This document shows positions 1 to 8,492 of a stretch of 64,000 nucleotides of DNA, one piece after another (the stretch's first letter is position 1; every line of letters begins with the position of its first letter). A program made the translations under genes and the position numbers. This DNA is from Psychroflexus lacisalsi (GTDB lineage Bacteria; Bacteroidota; Bacteroidia; Flavobacteriales; Flavobacteriaceae). The DNA is taken from the NCBI RefSeq assembly GCF_020164495.1, contig NZ_JAIQYZ010000002.1, positions 62,001 through 126,000 of the forward strand, read 5' to 3'. The notes below the pieces were generated by a model that saw only the letters and a list, made by a program, of their open reading frames with translations, did not search any database and had not been told where the DNA came from.

Positions 1-234
1 CCAGAATTGAATACGATACCAAAGGAATTTGTTCATGAACCTTGGAAATTAACCAGTATGGAACAAGACATGTATGGTTTCAAACTCGGTGAAGATTATC
101 CAAAACCTGTGGTTGATTTAGAAACCTCTCGCCAATATGCCTCAGATTCTATCTGGAAAATTATTCAATCTGAAAGATCGAAAATTGAAGGAAAGAAAAT
201 TCTGAAACGACATACCATAAGAGGGAGTCGCTAG
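1..234 (+). CDS. Cryptochrome/photolyase family protein, C-terminal end (partial)
   Basis: This is the last 77 codons of a gene that enters from before the window; the frame is open from base 1 to the TAG at 232-234. The segment with FVHEPWKLT and later DYPKPVVDLETSRQYASD is the typical end of the FAD-binding domain of class I photolyases and cryptochromes, where the Pro-Trp and Asp-Tyr-Pro-Lys-Pro motifs recur. Such enzymes split UV-induced pyrimidine dimers using blue light and reduced FAD. The N-terminal antenna domain and the FAD and DNA contacts are outside the window, so the substrate class (CPD or 6-4) cannot be decided. Two more photolyase-family genes lie about 10 kb downstream. Confidence 0.8.
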   Translation, partial: PELNTIPKEFVHEPWKLTSMEQDMYGFKLGEDYPKPVVDLETSRQYASDSIWKIIQSERSKIEGKKILKRHTIRGSR

Positions 235-306
235 AAACCAACAATTTCTTAGTAAATCACTAAATGAATTGGGAGTTTCAGCTAGGAGGTACGGTTAATT
301 AAACCC

Positions 307-1050
307 TCAGTTAGGAAACCTCTGTCTTGCTTTTTCTAAATCTTCTGGAGTGTCGATCCCAATACTTACTTCTTGCGTTTCCACCATTTTTATGGTTTTA
401 CCATTTTCCAAATAGCGAATGCATTCGATTTTTTCTGCTGATTCCAATGGGCTCATGGGCAGATTATAAAAAGCCATCAAAGCTTCTTTCCTGAAGGCGT
501 AAATGCCCACATGTTTAAAATAATCGATTTGTAACTCTTTGGCTCTGTGAAAAGGAATTGGTGATCTGGAAAAGTAAAGAGCAAAATTATTGAGGTCTGT
601 TATCACTTTGACATGGTTTGGATTTAAAATATCTTCTTCTGAAGTTAATTTTACTTTCAAAGACGCTAAATCTATAAGTCTGTCTTTATCTTCTTTGAAA
701 ACATTTAATAGTTTACTCAAAGCCTTTTCATTGATGAAAGGTTCATCGCCTTGTACATTGATAACAATGTCAACATCCATATCTTGAACAGCTTCCGCAA
801 TGCGATCGCTGCCACATTCATGTTCCTTTTTGCTCATGATCGCCTTTCCCCCTTCGTTTTCAATTTCAGAAAAAATGAGTTCAGAATCTGTAACAACGTA
901 AACTTCATCAAACAATTCAGTTAGTTTTGCGGCTTCGTAAGTTCTAGTAATTACTGTTTTTCCAGCTAAATCCTGCATCAGCTTTCCAGGAAATCTGGAA
1001 GCTTGGTACCGGGCAGGAATCATTGCTATCACTTTGAAAGGCTTAGACAT
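307..1050 (-). CDS. kdsB: 3-deoxy-manno-octulosonate cytidylyltransferase (CMP-KDO synthetase)
   Basis: It activates KDO with CTP to give CMP-KDO, the donor for the inner core of lipopolysaccharide, in the cytoplasm. The 247-residue length matches the family. The N-terminal nucleotide-binding loop [13 protein letters not shown] (residues 11-23) and the NVQGDEP motif (98-104), whose Asp binds the metal, are both present. It lies 23 bases downstream of the RecD-like helicase gene on the same strand and is probably co-transcribed with it. No other LPS gene is close. The assignment rests on these motifs and on length. Confidence 0.95.
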   Translation of the reverse strand: MSKPFKVIAMIPARYQASRFPGKLMQDLAGKTVITRTYEAAKLTELFDEVYVVTDSELIFSEIENEGGKAIMSKKEHECGSDRIAEAVQDMDVDIVINVQGDEPFINEKALSKLLNVFKEDKDRLIDLASLKVKLTSEEDILNPNHVKVITDLNNFALYFSRSPIPFHRAKELQIDYFKHVGIYAFRKEALMAFYNLPMSPLESAEKIECIRYLENGKTIKMVETQEVSIGIDTPEDLEKARQRFPN

Positions 1051-1073
1051 AGATTTAAAATTTAATTAAAGGT

Positions 1074-2507
1074 TTACAATTGCTTTTCGCTGAAAAAATC
1101 ATCTTTAAAACCAATGAGGTATAATTTTTCTTTTGCTCGTGTACAAGCAGTGTACAGCCATCTTAAGTAATCTTTATTGATTCCATCTGGCAAATAAGGC
1201 TGTTCAACAAAAACTGTATCCCATTGTCCACCCTGGGATTTGTGACAAGTGATCGCATAACTAAATTTAACCTGTAAAGCATTAAAAAACGGGTTCTGTT
1301 TCACCTTCAGGAACTTTTTGTATTTGGAGGTGATGTCTTCATAATCTTTCATCACTTCCTGATATAGCTGATTGGATTGCTCGTAGGGCAAAGATGGAGA
1401 ATTTAAGTTTAATGTATCCAACATAATAACCGTTTCAAAAGGTTTCATTTTAGGATAATCTACCATTTGAACTTTCACTTCTGCAAACCTAAATCCATAA
1501 AGTTCTTTGATTCCAAAAATTTCTAATATCTCAACGATATCACCGTTAGCTATGAAGCCAGCATCACTTTTAGGCTTGACCCAGAAGTAATTGTTTTTGA
1601 CTACCATTAAAAAGTCACCAGGTGCAATTTCGTCTTCCCTCAGCAATATCCTACTCCGTATTTGCTCGTTGTACAGATTTGCTCTTTTGTTGGATCTCAC
1701 AATAATAGCAGTTTCCTCATGACCAAGATTATCGTAAGCTTCGTTTATAGCATCCAGAATTTCGTAGCCGTCCACAAGTCTTACCATATCTGCCTTATCT
1801 GACAACTCAAATTTGAAGCTTTCAAAATCTTCATTTTCTATGGTTTCTCGAATTTTGGTGGCATTCAACAAAATACTGCTCTCAAGTTTTTGCCTTACTA
1901 CCTCATCAAGCTCTACAGGGATGACATCCATTTGATAGTGGTTGGTCAGTGTTTTTTCGTCTAAAGCAGGGCTCAAGTTTGCTTTCACAGGAGGTAATTG
2001 AGCGGTATCACCAATAAAAATTAATTTGCAATTTTCTCCGGAATAAACGTATTCCATGAGGTCATCTAGCACAGAACCTCGGTTGAAAAGTTGATCTCCA
2101 CTTGGGAAATCAGGAATCATGGAAGCTTCATCAACAATAAAAATTGTGTTTTTATGCTTGTTCACTTGAGGGACGAACTCTATTCCTCCTCCACTAGTAC
2201 TTTTAGGTTGATAAATTTTTCTGTGAATGGTTTGAGCGTATTGATTGCTATAGTTTGAGATGACTTTAGCAGCTCTACCTGTTGGTGCCGCTAAAATAAC
2301 CTTCTTTTTTACCTTCCAGATGTTTTTAACGAGCGTCCCTATAATAGTCGTTTTACCTGTACCAGCATAGCCTTTTAATAAAAAAATGCGATCCACTGAA
2401 GTTTCCAAAACAAACTTTGACAACAATTGCAAAGTAAGATCTTGTTTTGGTGTTGGAAGGTGCCCAAAATCAGTTTTGAGTGCTTCGTAAAACTCTTGAT
2501 TGTTCAT
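1074..2507 (-). CDS. ATP-dependent RecD-like DNA helicase (superfamily 1)
   Basis: This 477-residue protein is a compact SF1B helicase. A Walker A GYAGTGKT is at residues 46-53, a DEAS Walker B box at 126-129, motif III GDTAQLPPV at 166-174, and a late CHKSQGGQW motif matches the UvrD_C_2 domain of RecD and RecD2. It is shorter than RecD2 (about 700 residues) and lacks that protein's N-terminal extension. This is the short AAA/RecD-like form usual in Bacteroidetes, without RecB or RecC genes nearby. The expected role is 5'-3' unwinding in DNA repair, which is family knowledge and not visible here. kdsB follows after 23 bases. Confidence 0.88.
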   Translation of the reverse strand: MNNQEFYEALKTDFGHLPTPKQDLTLQLLSKFVLETSVDRIFLLKGYAGTGKTTIIGTLVKNIWKVKKKVILAAPTGRAAKVISNYSNQYAQTIHRKIYQPKSTSGGGIEFVPQVNKHKNTIFIVDEASMIPDFPSGDQLFNRGSVLDDLMEYVYSGENCKLIFIGDTAQLPPVKANLSPALDEKTLTNHYQMDVIPVELDEVVRQKLESSILLNATKIRETIENEDFESFKFELSDKADMVRLVDGYEILDAINEAYDNLGHEETAIIVRSNKRANLYNEQIRSRILLREDEIAPGDFLMVVKNNYFWVKPKSDAGFIANGDIVEILEIFGIKELYGFRFAEVKVQMVDYPKMKPFETVIMLDTLNLNSPSLPYEQSNQLYQEVMKDYEDITSKYKKFLKVKQNPFFNALQVKFSYAITCHKSQGGQWDTVFVEQPYLPDGINKDYLRWLYTACTRAKEKLYLIGFKDDFFSEKQL

Positions 2508-2565
2508 AAAAGAAGATACAATTCGTAAATTTCAAATATAAGCACGATTTTTTGGTAGTAAACTT

Positions 2566-2593
2566 TTGTGATTGAAAAAAAGTTGTAGTTTTG
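2566..2593 (+). promoter_or_regulatory. Bacteroidetes-type promoter for the 2623-4604 operon
   Basis: TTG at 2566-2568, a 17-base gap, then TAGTTTTG at 2586-2593, which fits the TAnnTTTG -7 consensus. The start codon at 2623 lies 29 bases downstream. Confidence 0.6.
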
Positions 2594-2622
2594 TCTAAAT
2601 CAAAAATTCTTAATTTTAAGTT

Positions 2623-3267
2623 ATGAAGATTGTATTTCAGATTGTTTTGTGGGTTGTTATCGGAGTTCTAGGCTACTTCACTTATAATGCGGTTTACGGA
2701 CCTGTCGAATTTAATAAAATAAGAGACAGAAGGTACGTAGACATTGTTGAGAAAATGAAAGACATCCGTGATGTGGAGTTAGCTCACAGAGAAATTATAG
2801 GTAACTATGTTGGAAATTTCGATGATATGATTAAATTCATTGACACTGCTGAATATGTTATCACGCAAAGAAGAGATACTACTTTTCTAGACGAAGAATA
2901 CCTTAAAACCTACGGAGTTGACAGGTATATTCAAGACGTAGTAATTGATACTTTAGGGTTTGCAGCTGTAAAAGATTCCATATTTGGTGAATCAGATAGA
3001 TACAAGCAAATAATGTATATCCCTCATACAGACAAAAAGACATTTGAAATTGATGCAGGATACATAGAAGAAGATGGTAATAAAATTCCTGTTTTTGAAG
3101 TAAATGCTCCAAAAGACTTAATTCTTGCAGACCAAAATAGAGATTTGGTTATCCAGGAAAAGCAAATAAAGTCTGTAGATGGTGTTGATGGAGATGCTAT
3201 TAAAGTAGGATCTATGAAACAAGTCAATACAAATGGTAACTGGCCAAAAAACTTTGGTGACAATTAA
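2623..3267 (+). CDS. Membrane-anchored protein of unknown function
   Basis: I do not recognise a named domain. The 214-residue protein starts with one hydrophobic segment (residues 3-23), followed by a soluble region rich in charged residues with repeated Asp/Arg pairs, which should lie in the periplasm. It is the first gene of a tight operon: its TAA overlaps by one base the ATG of the DUF3822 gene (TAATG at 3265-3269), and rsmD follows. The operon has its own promoter at 2566-2593. This gene order resembles flavobacterial genomes from memory, but I cannot give a function. Confidence 0.75.
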   Translation: MKIVFQIVLWVVIGVLGYFTYNAVYGPVEFNKIRDRRYVDIVEKMKDIRDVELAHREIIGNYVGNFDDMIKFIDTAEYVITQRRDTTFLDEEYLKTYGVDRYIQDVVIDTLGFAAVKDSIFGESDRYKQIMYIPHTDKKTFEIDAGYIEEDGNKIPVFEVNAPKDLILADQNRDLVIQEKQIKSVDGVDGDAIKVGSMKQVNTNGNWPKNFGDN

Positions 3268-4064
3268 TGAGTGAATACTCGATACATACTTATAACAGAC
3301 TATCCATCTTAATTTTACAAGATGGATTTTCTTTTTTAGTACTTAACGAGTATCAAACTCCACTAGTTTTTGAAAATTTTAAGCTGGAAGCTACTTCTTC
3401 TGCATCCGAACTTTTAAAGCTTTTAAGATCAAAAATCAATTCTCAGTTCTTAAATTATTATGGGATCAAGGAACTTGAAGTCATTTATGGAAATCCTCAA
3501 TTCAGCATTGTTCCCCAGGAATATTTTGAAGAGTCTCATCTGCCTCACTATTTAAAATATAGCTCAAAACTTATAGAAGGTGACGATTTCTCCTATGATG
3601 GAATTCAATCTATACAGGCGAATACGGTCTATATTCCTTATATCAATATCAACAACTATCTGTTCGATGAATTCGGTAGCTTTAAATTCACTCATTTAGT
3701 TTCAGGTTTAGCTGAAAATGGATATGAAGAAAGGTCTATTTCAGCAGAATATTTGAAAATTCATGTGTGCAAAAACCAATTCTACCTCACAGCATTTAAA
3801 AATCAAAAATTACAACTTGCAAATGCTTTTTCCTTTGAGACGGCAGAAGATTTTGCCTACTATGTGTTGTTTTCAATTGAAGAATTAAATTTTAACAGAG
3901 AGGATTTGATTATTGATTTTACAGGAAATTTTTATAATTCTGAAAACAATATCGCTTTCACAATACTTTCAACCTATATACGACATATGCACTTCAAGAA
4001 TAAAGAAGATTTATCTGGTTTTAGTTTTAAAGAAGGATTTAACGAGCATTTTAATTTAGTATAA
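3267..4064 (+). CDS. DUF3822 family protein
   Basis: A 265-residue soluble protein without signal peptide or membrane segments. The overall character, with an N-terminal strand-rich half, a central YIPYININNYLFDEFGSF segment and placement directly in front of rsmD, fits the Bacteroidetes family DUF3822, which is thought to have an actin/ASKHA-like fold. Its biochemical role is unknown. It starts inside the stop codon of the preceding gene (one-base overlap) and ends three bases before rsmD, so translation of the three genes is probably coupled. Confidence 0.75.
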   Translation: MSEYSIHTYNRLSILILQDGFSFLVLNEYQTPLVFENFKLEATSSASELLKLLRSKINSQFLNYYGIKELEVIYGNPQFSIVPQEYFEESHLPHYLKYSSKLIEGDDFSYDGIQSIQANTVYIPYININNYLFDEFGSFKFTHLVSGLAENGYEERSISAEYLKIHVCKNQFYLTAFKNQKLQLANAFSFETAEDFAYYVLFSIEELNFNREDLIIDFTGNFYNSENNIAFTILSTYIRHMHFKNKEDLSGFSFKEGFNEHFNLV

Positions 4065-4067
4065 CTT

Positions 4068-4604
4068 ATGAGAATAGTATCTGGAAGTCTTAAGGGACGA
4101 AGAATTATAGCTCCAAAAAAGCTTCCTGTAAGACCAACTACAGACATGGCTAAGGAAGGTTTATTCAATATTCTGAATAACAGATTACACTTTCAAGACC
4201 TAGAAGTAATCGATCTTTTTGCTGGAATAGGAAGTATTTCTATTGAATTTATTTCCAGAGGAACTCAACGCATTACCGCTGTTGATTCAAATTACGACTG
4301 CATTAAATTTTTAACCAAGACTTCTGAAGAATTAGATTTGAATTTGAACATTATAAAAAGTGATGTTTTTGATTTTTTAGAAAAAACACCTCAGAAGGCA
4401 GATCTTATCTTTGCAGATCCTCCCTATGGAATACCTCTGGAAGAATTTGAAAAGATTGAAAACAGTGTAAGAGAACGTGAACTTTTGAATGAAGATGGTT
4501 TACTAATTATTGAACACTCGAAACATACAAAGTTGGAACATATAGATACCTTTTCAGAACAAAGAAGGTATGGGAATTCTGTGTTTAGCTTTTTTAAAAT
4601 TTAG
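4068..4604 (+). CDS. rsmD: 16S rRNA (guanine(966)-N(2))-methyltransferase
   Basis: A SAM-dependent N2-methyltransferase for guanine 966 of 16S rRNA. The 178-residue length fits. The SAM-binding motif DLFAGIGS is at residues 49-56 and the catalytic ADPPY, of the N6/N2-methylase (D/N)PPY type, is at 116-120. The N-terminal MRIVSGSLKGRRI and RPTTDMAKEGLFN segments are characteristic of RsmD. It is the third gene of the operon that starts at 2623. No clear hairpin terminator follows before the next gene 80 bases on. Confidence 0.93.
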   Translation: MRIVSGSLKGRRIIAPKKLPVRPTTDMAKEGLFNILNNRLHFQDLEVIDLFAGIGSISIEFISRGTQRITAVDSNYDCIKFLTKTSEELDLNLNIIKSDVFDFLEKTPQKADLIFADPPYGIPLEEFEKIENSVRERELLNEDGLLIIEHSKHTKLEHIDTFSEQRRYGNSVFSFFKI

Positions 4605-4684
4605 CTCCCGGCATTTTTTTTAAGTGAAATCTTTTCTAAAAAGAAATTCCAAAAGAGATTAATTACCTTTGTAAAAATTCAAGC

Positions 4685-5557
4685 ATGAAAAGTTTTTTGC
4701 CTTCAGAACTGGAAACTAAAAATATATACGGACTCCTTTCTGGTTCTATAGGACCAAGACCCATTGCTTTTGTAAGCAGCGTCGATAAAAACGGGAAACC
4801 CAATTTATCTCCTTACAGTTTTTTCAACGTTTTTAGCGCTAAGCCACCTATTTTAATATTTTCACCAGTAAGACGGGTAAGAGACAATTCTATCAAACAT
4901 ACCCTAGAAAATGCTATGGAGTATAAAGAAGTGGTTATCAATGTTGTCAATTGGGATATGGTACAACAAGTCTCACTCTCGAGTACAGAATATGATCAAG
5001 GTATAAATGAATTTGAAAAAGCTGGTTTTACTATGCTTGAATCGGATCTAGTCAAGCCGCCAAGGGTAAAAGAATCTCCGGTTCAATATGAGTGTAAGGT
5101 CAATGAAATTATCTCACTTGGAGAAGAAGGCGGCGCAGGAAATCTTGTTATTGCGGAGGTGATGAAAATTCATATCCGGGAAGATTTGCTTGATGAAGGT
5201 TTACACATCGATCAACATAAAATAGACTTAGTATCCAGAATGGGTGGAAACTGGTACTCTAGAGCAAATGAAGGCATGTTTGAAGTTGAAAAACCTATAC
5301 ATAAAACTGGAATTGGTGTTGACCAATTACCGAAATCTGTAAGATTGAGTACAATTCTAACAGGCAACGATCTGGGAAAGCTTGGAAATATTGAAGGCTT
5401 ACCAGATAGAACTGAAATTCAAAAATTTATTTCTGAAAATCATTTAGAACATTTTATAGAAGAAAGCACTGATGAGCGCATACATGTGATCGCCCAAGAA
5501 TATATAGAAAAAAATGAGCTTGAAAAAGCTTTAAATATTTTACTCGCAAAACAATAA
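4685..5557 (+). CDS. Flavin reductase family / flavoredoxin-like protein
   Basis: A 290-residue FMN-binding split-barrel protein. The GPRPIAFVSS segment near residue 22, with the following NLSPYSFFNVF and the loop with SLSSTEYDQGINEFEKAG, is the classic flavin reductase domain, which here occupies roughly the first 200 residues. Members bind FMN and use NAD(P)H, or act as flavoredoxins. The remaining 90 residues are helical and unassigned. A -7-like box TACCTTTG at 4664-4671 precedes it. The DUF3127 gene starts two bases after its stop codon, so the two are probably one transcript ending at the hairpin near 5960. Confidence 0.82.
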   Translation: MKSFLPSELETKNIYGLLSGSIGPRPIAFVSSVDKNGKPNLSPYSFFNVFSAKPPILIFSPVRRVRDNSIKHTLENAMEYKEVVINVVNWDMVQQVSLSSTEYDQGINEFEKAGFTMLESDLVKPPRVKESPVQYECKVNEIISLGEEGGAGNLVIAEVMKIHIREDLLDEGLHIDQHKIDLVSRMGGNWYSRANEGMFEVEKPIHKTGIGVDQLPKSVRLSTILTGNDLGKLGNIEGLPDRTEIQKFISENHLEHFIEESTDERIHVIAQEYIEKNELEKALNILLAKQ

Positions 5558-5559
5558 TT

Positions 5560-5934
5560 ATGGAAGTACAAGGAAAAATTAAAGTCTTAGGAGAAACCAA
5601 AGAATTTGGTAGTAATGGTTTCAGAAAAAGAGAGATGGTTGTCACCACTGAAGAACAATATCCTCAACATATTCTTATTGAATTTGTTCAGGATAAGACC
5701 AACTTATTAGACAATTTTAATGTTGGACAAAACGTGAAAGTCGGAATCAATTTAAGAGGTCGTGAGTGGGTAAGTCCACAAGGAGAAACCAAATACTTCA
5801 ATTCTTTAAATGGCTGGAGAATTGAAAACTTGGAGCAAAGTAATTCTGCCGGGGCTCCTCCAGTTCCACCGTCGGATCAGTTTGAACCTGTCCAAGACTT
5901 GAATGATGATGACGAAGATGATTTACCATTCTAA
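5560..5934 (+). CDS. DUF3127 protein with an SSB-like acidic tail
   Basis: This 124-residue protein has a single OB-fold-like domain (about residues 1-90, with the VQGKIKVLGETKEFG start of DUF3127) and then a Pro/Gln-rich linker ending in DDDEDDLPF. That ending closely resembles the acidic tip of bacterial SSB proteins (consensus ending DDIPF), which recruits repair and replication partners. The domain family is known in Bacteroidetes; its function has not been settled. The tail comparison is my reading of the sequence, and a single-stranded nucleic-acid role is inference. It is co-transcribed with the flavin reductase gene and followed by a strong terminator. Confidence 0.82.
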   Translation: MEVQGKIKVLGETKEFGSNGFRKREMVVTTEEQYPQHILIEFVQDKTNLLDNFNVGQNVKVGINLRGREWVSPQGETKYFNSLNGWRIENLEQSNSAGAPPVPPSDQFEPVQDLNDDDEDDLPF

Positions 5935-5959
5935 CTCGTGTTCAATCATAAATACATAC

Positions 5960-5989
5960 AGCTCTAGACGTTTATCTAGAGCTTTTTTT
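5960..5989 (+). terminator. Rho-independent terminator after the DUF3127 gene
   Basis: A 9-bp perfect stem AGCTCTAGA / TCTAGAGCT with loop CGTTTA, followed by six further T residues. Confidence 0.85.
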
Positions 5990-6027
5990 ATTTTTACTCT
6001 GGAAATATTTAAAATAATAACCATCTC

Positions 6028-7380
6028 TTGATCGCTAAACTTGAACTCTTTTTTGCAAAAGTACTCCCCTCACCTTTCACCCTAAGTATTGGACTTACTT
6101 TGCTTACTCTTGTTTTAGCTTTTGTCTTCGGCGATTTCTCTACCGACCATTCTCAAGTAATTTCCACATTACAGGCATGGCAATCTGGAATATGGGATCA
6201 AGACCTGTTGGTTTTTGGCTACCAAATGATGCTGATTTTAGTTCTGGGTCATATTTTAGTTTTAAGTAGTCCTGTAAATAGACTTCTTGAATTTATAACA
6301 AAAGGTGTTACAGATACCAACACTGCGATCGTCATAGTAAGTGTAAGCACAATGCTAATGGGATTTTTCAACTGGGGTTTAGGGCTGATTTTTGGAGCTA
6401 TACTCGCCAGAAAAATTGGTGAAAAATCTGCAAAAGAAAACTTAAACATCAACTATTCACTCATCGGTGCTTTAGGTTACTCTGGAATGATGGTTTGGCA
6501 TGGCGGTATTTCTGGCTCAGCTCCGTTAAAGGCGGCAGAAGATGGTCATTTACATTCTATCATGAGTGATTTTCCTGCTGGTTTTCCTTCAGAAATATCT
6601 ACTTCTGAGACTATTTTTAGTTGGAGCAACATCATCATATTTGTCATAATTCTTATAGTGGTTCCTTTAATCTTCAGAAGCATAAAGCATAAATCCTCTT
6701 CCAGGTTTGATGTCTCCAGTCTCTTAACTGAAGTGGGATTAATTTCAGAAGAAAAAAAGGCGCACCCTATTGAAAACAACAGGGTTGTACCTCTAATCTT
6801 TGGAGGATTGATTAGTTTATGCTTCTTTGTGGTGTATTTTGAAAATCTACTACAACTCAATATCACTCCCAATATGCTCAATTTTCTAATGCTTGGACTG
6901 GGAATTTTATTTCATAAATCTATTATTCAGTACCTAGATTCTCTTTCTCAAGCTATTAAGGGAGCTTCAGGAATTTTAATACAATTTCCACTCTATTTTG
7001 GAATCATAGGAGTGATGAAGGAGAGTGGACTGGCTGTAAACTTTGCCCAATTTTTTATTAGCATTTCTACTGAAACAACATTACCTATTTTTACGTTCAT
7101 CAGTTCTGGAATCGTAAATATTTTTGTCCCCAGTGGTGGAGGGCAGTGGGCAATACAAGGACCCATTGCCTTACAATCTGCTACAGAACTTGGCGTGGAA
7201 CTCCCCAAAATCATTATGGCCTTGAGTTATGGTGACCAGATTACAAATATGCTTCAACCCTTTTGGGCTTTACCGCTTCTTGCCATAACCAAGTTAAAAG
7301 CAAGTGATATTTTCCCATTCACTTTTATATTATTTATTATTGGGAGCTTTATTTTTATAACAGGATTACTTATTTTTTGA
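6028..7380 (+). CDS. Short-chain fatty acid transporter, AtoE family
   Basis: A 450-residue inner-membrane protein with about a dozen hydrophobic segments. The pattern fits the AtoE short-chain fatty acid transporter family: an early SPFTLSIGLTLLT segment, NWGLGLIFGAI, GGISGSAPLKAA and the late NIFVPSGGGQWAIQGP motif. The family takes up acetoacetate or butyrate-like acids. No acetoacetate-degrading enzyme genes are adjacent, so the substrate is open. The start used is TTG at 6028; no ATG lies upstream in frame near it. aat follows after three bases, suggesting co-transcription. Confidence 0.85.
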   Translation: MIAKLELFFAKVLPSPFTLSIGLTLLTLVLAFVFGDFSTDHSQVISTLQAWQSGIWDQDLLVFGYQMMLILVLGHILVLSSPVNRLLEFITKGVTDTNTAIVIVSVSTMLMGFFNWGLGLIFGAILARKIGEKSAKENLNINYSLIGALGYSGMMVWHGGISGSAPLKAAEDGHLHSIMSDFPAGFPSEISTSETIFSWSNIIIFVIILIVVPLIFRSIKHKSSSRFDVSSLLTEVGLISEEKKAHPIENNRVVPLIFGGLISLCFFVVYFENLLQLNITPNMLNFLMLGLGILFHKSIIQYLDSLSQAIKGASGILIQFPLYFGIIGVMKESGLAVNFAQFFISISTETTLPIFTFISSGIVNIFVPSGGGQWAIQGPIALQSATELGVELPKIIMALSYGDQITNMLQPFWALPLLAITKLKASDIFPFTFILFIIGSFIFITGLLIF

Positions 7381-7383
7381 AAC

Positions 7384-8031
7384 ATGTATAAACTCACTAA
7401 AGACATCATATTTCCACATCCAAAATTTGCAGACGACAAGGGTTTATTGGCTTTTGGAGGAGATTTGAGTTTGGAGCGAATCAAGGTTGCTTATGAAAAT
7501 GGGATTTTCCCTTGGTATGAGGAAGGACAACCAATTTTATGGTGGAGTCCAGATCCTCGAATGGTCCTGTTTCCCGAAAACTTAAAAGTCTCAAAATCTA
7601 TGAAGAAGCTTTTTAAAGAAAAAGCCTTCAAAGTGACTTATAACAAGGATTTTGAATATGTGATGCGCAAGTGTGCAGACATTAATAGAGATCGACAAGA
7701 CGGCACCTGGATTACTGAAGATATGATAGAAAGTTTTATCAAACTTCATGAAGCTGGATTAGCAAAATCTGTTGAAGTCTGGAAAGATGATAAAATTGTG
7801 GGTGGTCTTTATGGAATTCTACTAAAGGAAAAAAAAGTATTTTGTGGAGAGAGTATGTTTACTGAAGTAGACAATGCATCGAAGTATGGATTTATTACAC
7901 TGGTTAAAAATATGGAAAAAAATGGCATTAGTCTTATTGACTGTCAGGTTTACACCAAGCATCTGGAAAGCCTTGGCGCAGAGGAAATAAGCAGGCATAA
8001 CTTTTTAACCATTTTAAATTCCAAGGTCTAA
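7384..8031 (+). CDS. aat: Leucyl/phenylalanyl-tRNA--protein transferase
   Basis: It transfers Leu or Phe from tRNA to proteins with N-terminal Arg or Lys, marking them for ClpS/ClpAP degradation by the N-end rule. The 215 residues include the hallmark GLLAFGGDLS, the GIFPWYEEGQPILWWSPDPR block near the N-terminus, and GGLYGI and FCGESMF later on. It starts three bases after the AtoE-like gene and converges with csaA, sharing four bases at the 3' ends. Confidence 0.95.
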   Translation: MYKLTKDIIFPHPKFADDKGLLAFGGDLSLERIKVAYENGIFPWYEEGQPILWWSPDPRMVLFPENLKVSKSMKKLFKEKAFKVTYNKDFEYVMRKCADINRDRQDGTWITEDMIESFIKLHEAGLAKSVEVWKDDKIVGGLYGILLKEKKVFCGESMFTEVDNASKYGFITLVKNMEKNGISLIDCQVYTKHLESLGAEEISRHNFLTILNSKV

Positions 8032-8375
8032 GAAATTCGAGTTCCATTTTTTAAACTATGATCTGGTGATAATAGGGATATGCCAATTTCATCATCTACT
8101 CCAGCGAGGACTAAACACTCACTCATCATTGTAGCGATTTGTTTGGGAGGGAAATTGACAACTGCTATGATTTGTTTTCCAATAACTTCCTCTGGTGAAT
8201 AAAGCCTGGTGATCTGAGCGGAAGAACGCTTCACTCCTAGCTCTCCAAAATCAATTTCTAGTTTGATGGCTGGCTTCTTAGCTTCCTTAAATATTTCAGC
8301 TTTGAGAATTGTGCCAACTCTAATATCCACTTTTTTAAAATCGGACCAGCTTAGATTATTTTCTGAAGTATTCAT
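8028..8375 (-). CDS. csaA: tRNA-binding chaperone-like protein CsaA
   Basis: A 115-residue single-domain OB-fold protein of the EMAP-II/MetRS C-terminal type. The FKKVDIRVGTILKAE start and the late VVNFPPKQIATMMSECLVL segment match CsaA. Known members form dimers, bind tRNA and have been linked to protein export. It overlaps the convergent aat gene by four bases. The alternative, a free MetRS C-terminal domain, is less likely at this length. Confidence 0.9.
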   Translation of the reverse strand: MNTSENNLSWSDFKKVDIRVGTILKAEIFKEAKKPAIKLEIDFGELGVKRSSAQITRLYSPEEVIGKQIIAVVNFPPKQIATMMSECLVLAGVDDEIGISLLSPDHSLKNGTRIS

Positions 8376-8492
8376 AGTTTTTTTAGTATAATAAATCCTT
8401 ATATCAAAATTAGATAAAAGTAATTTTCTTTTATAATTGCCTTAACGAACTAGATTTTAATAAATACTAAGTTTACAAAAAAATAAATAATA

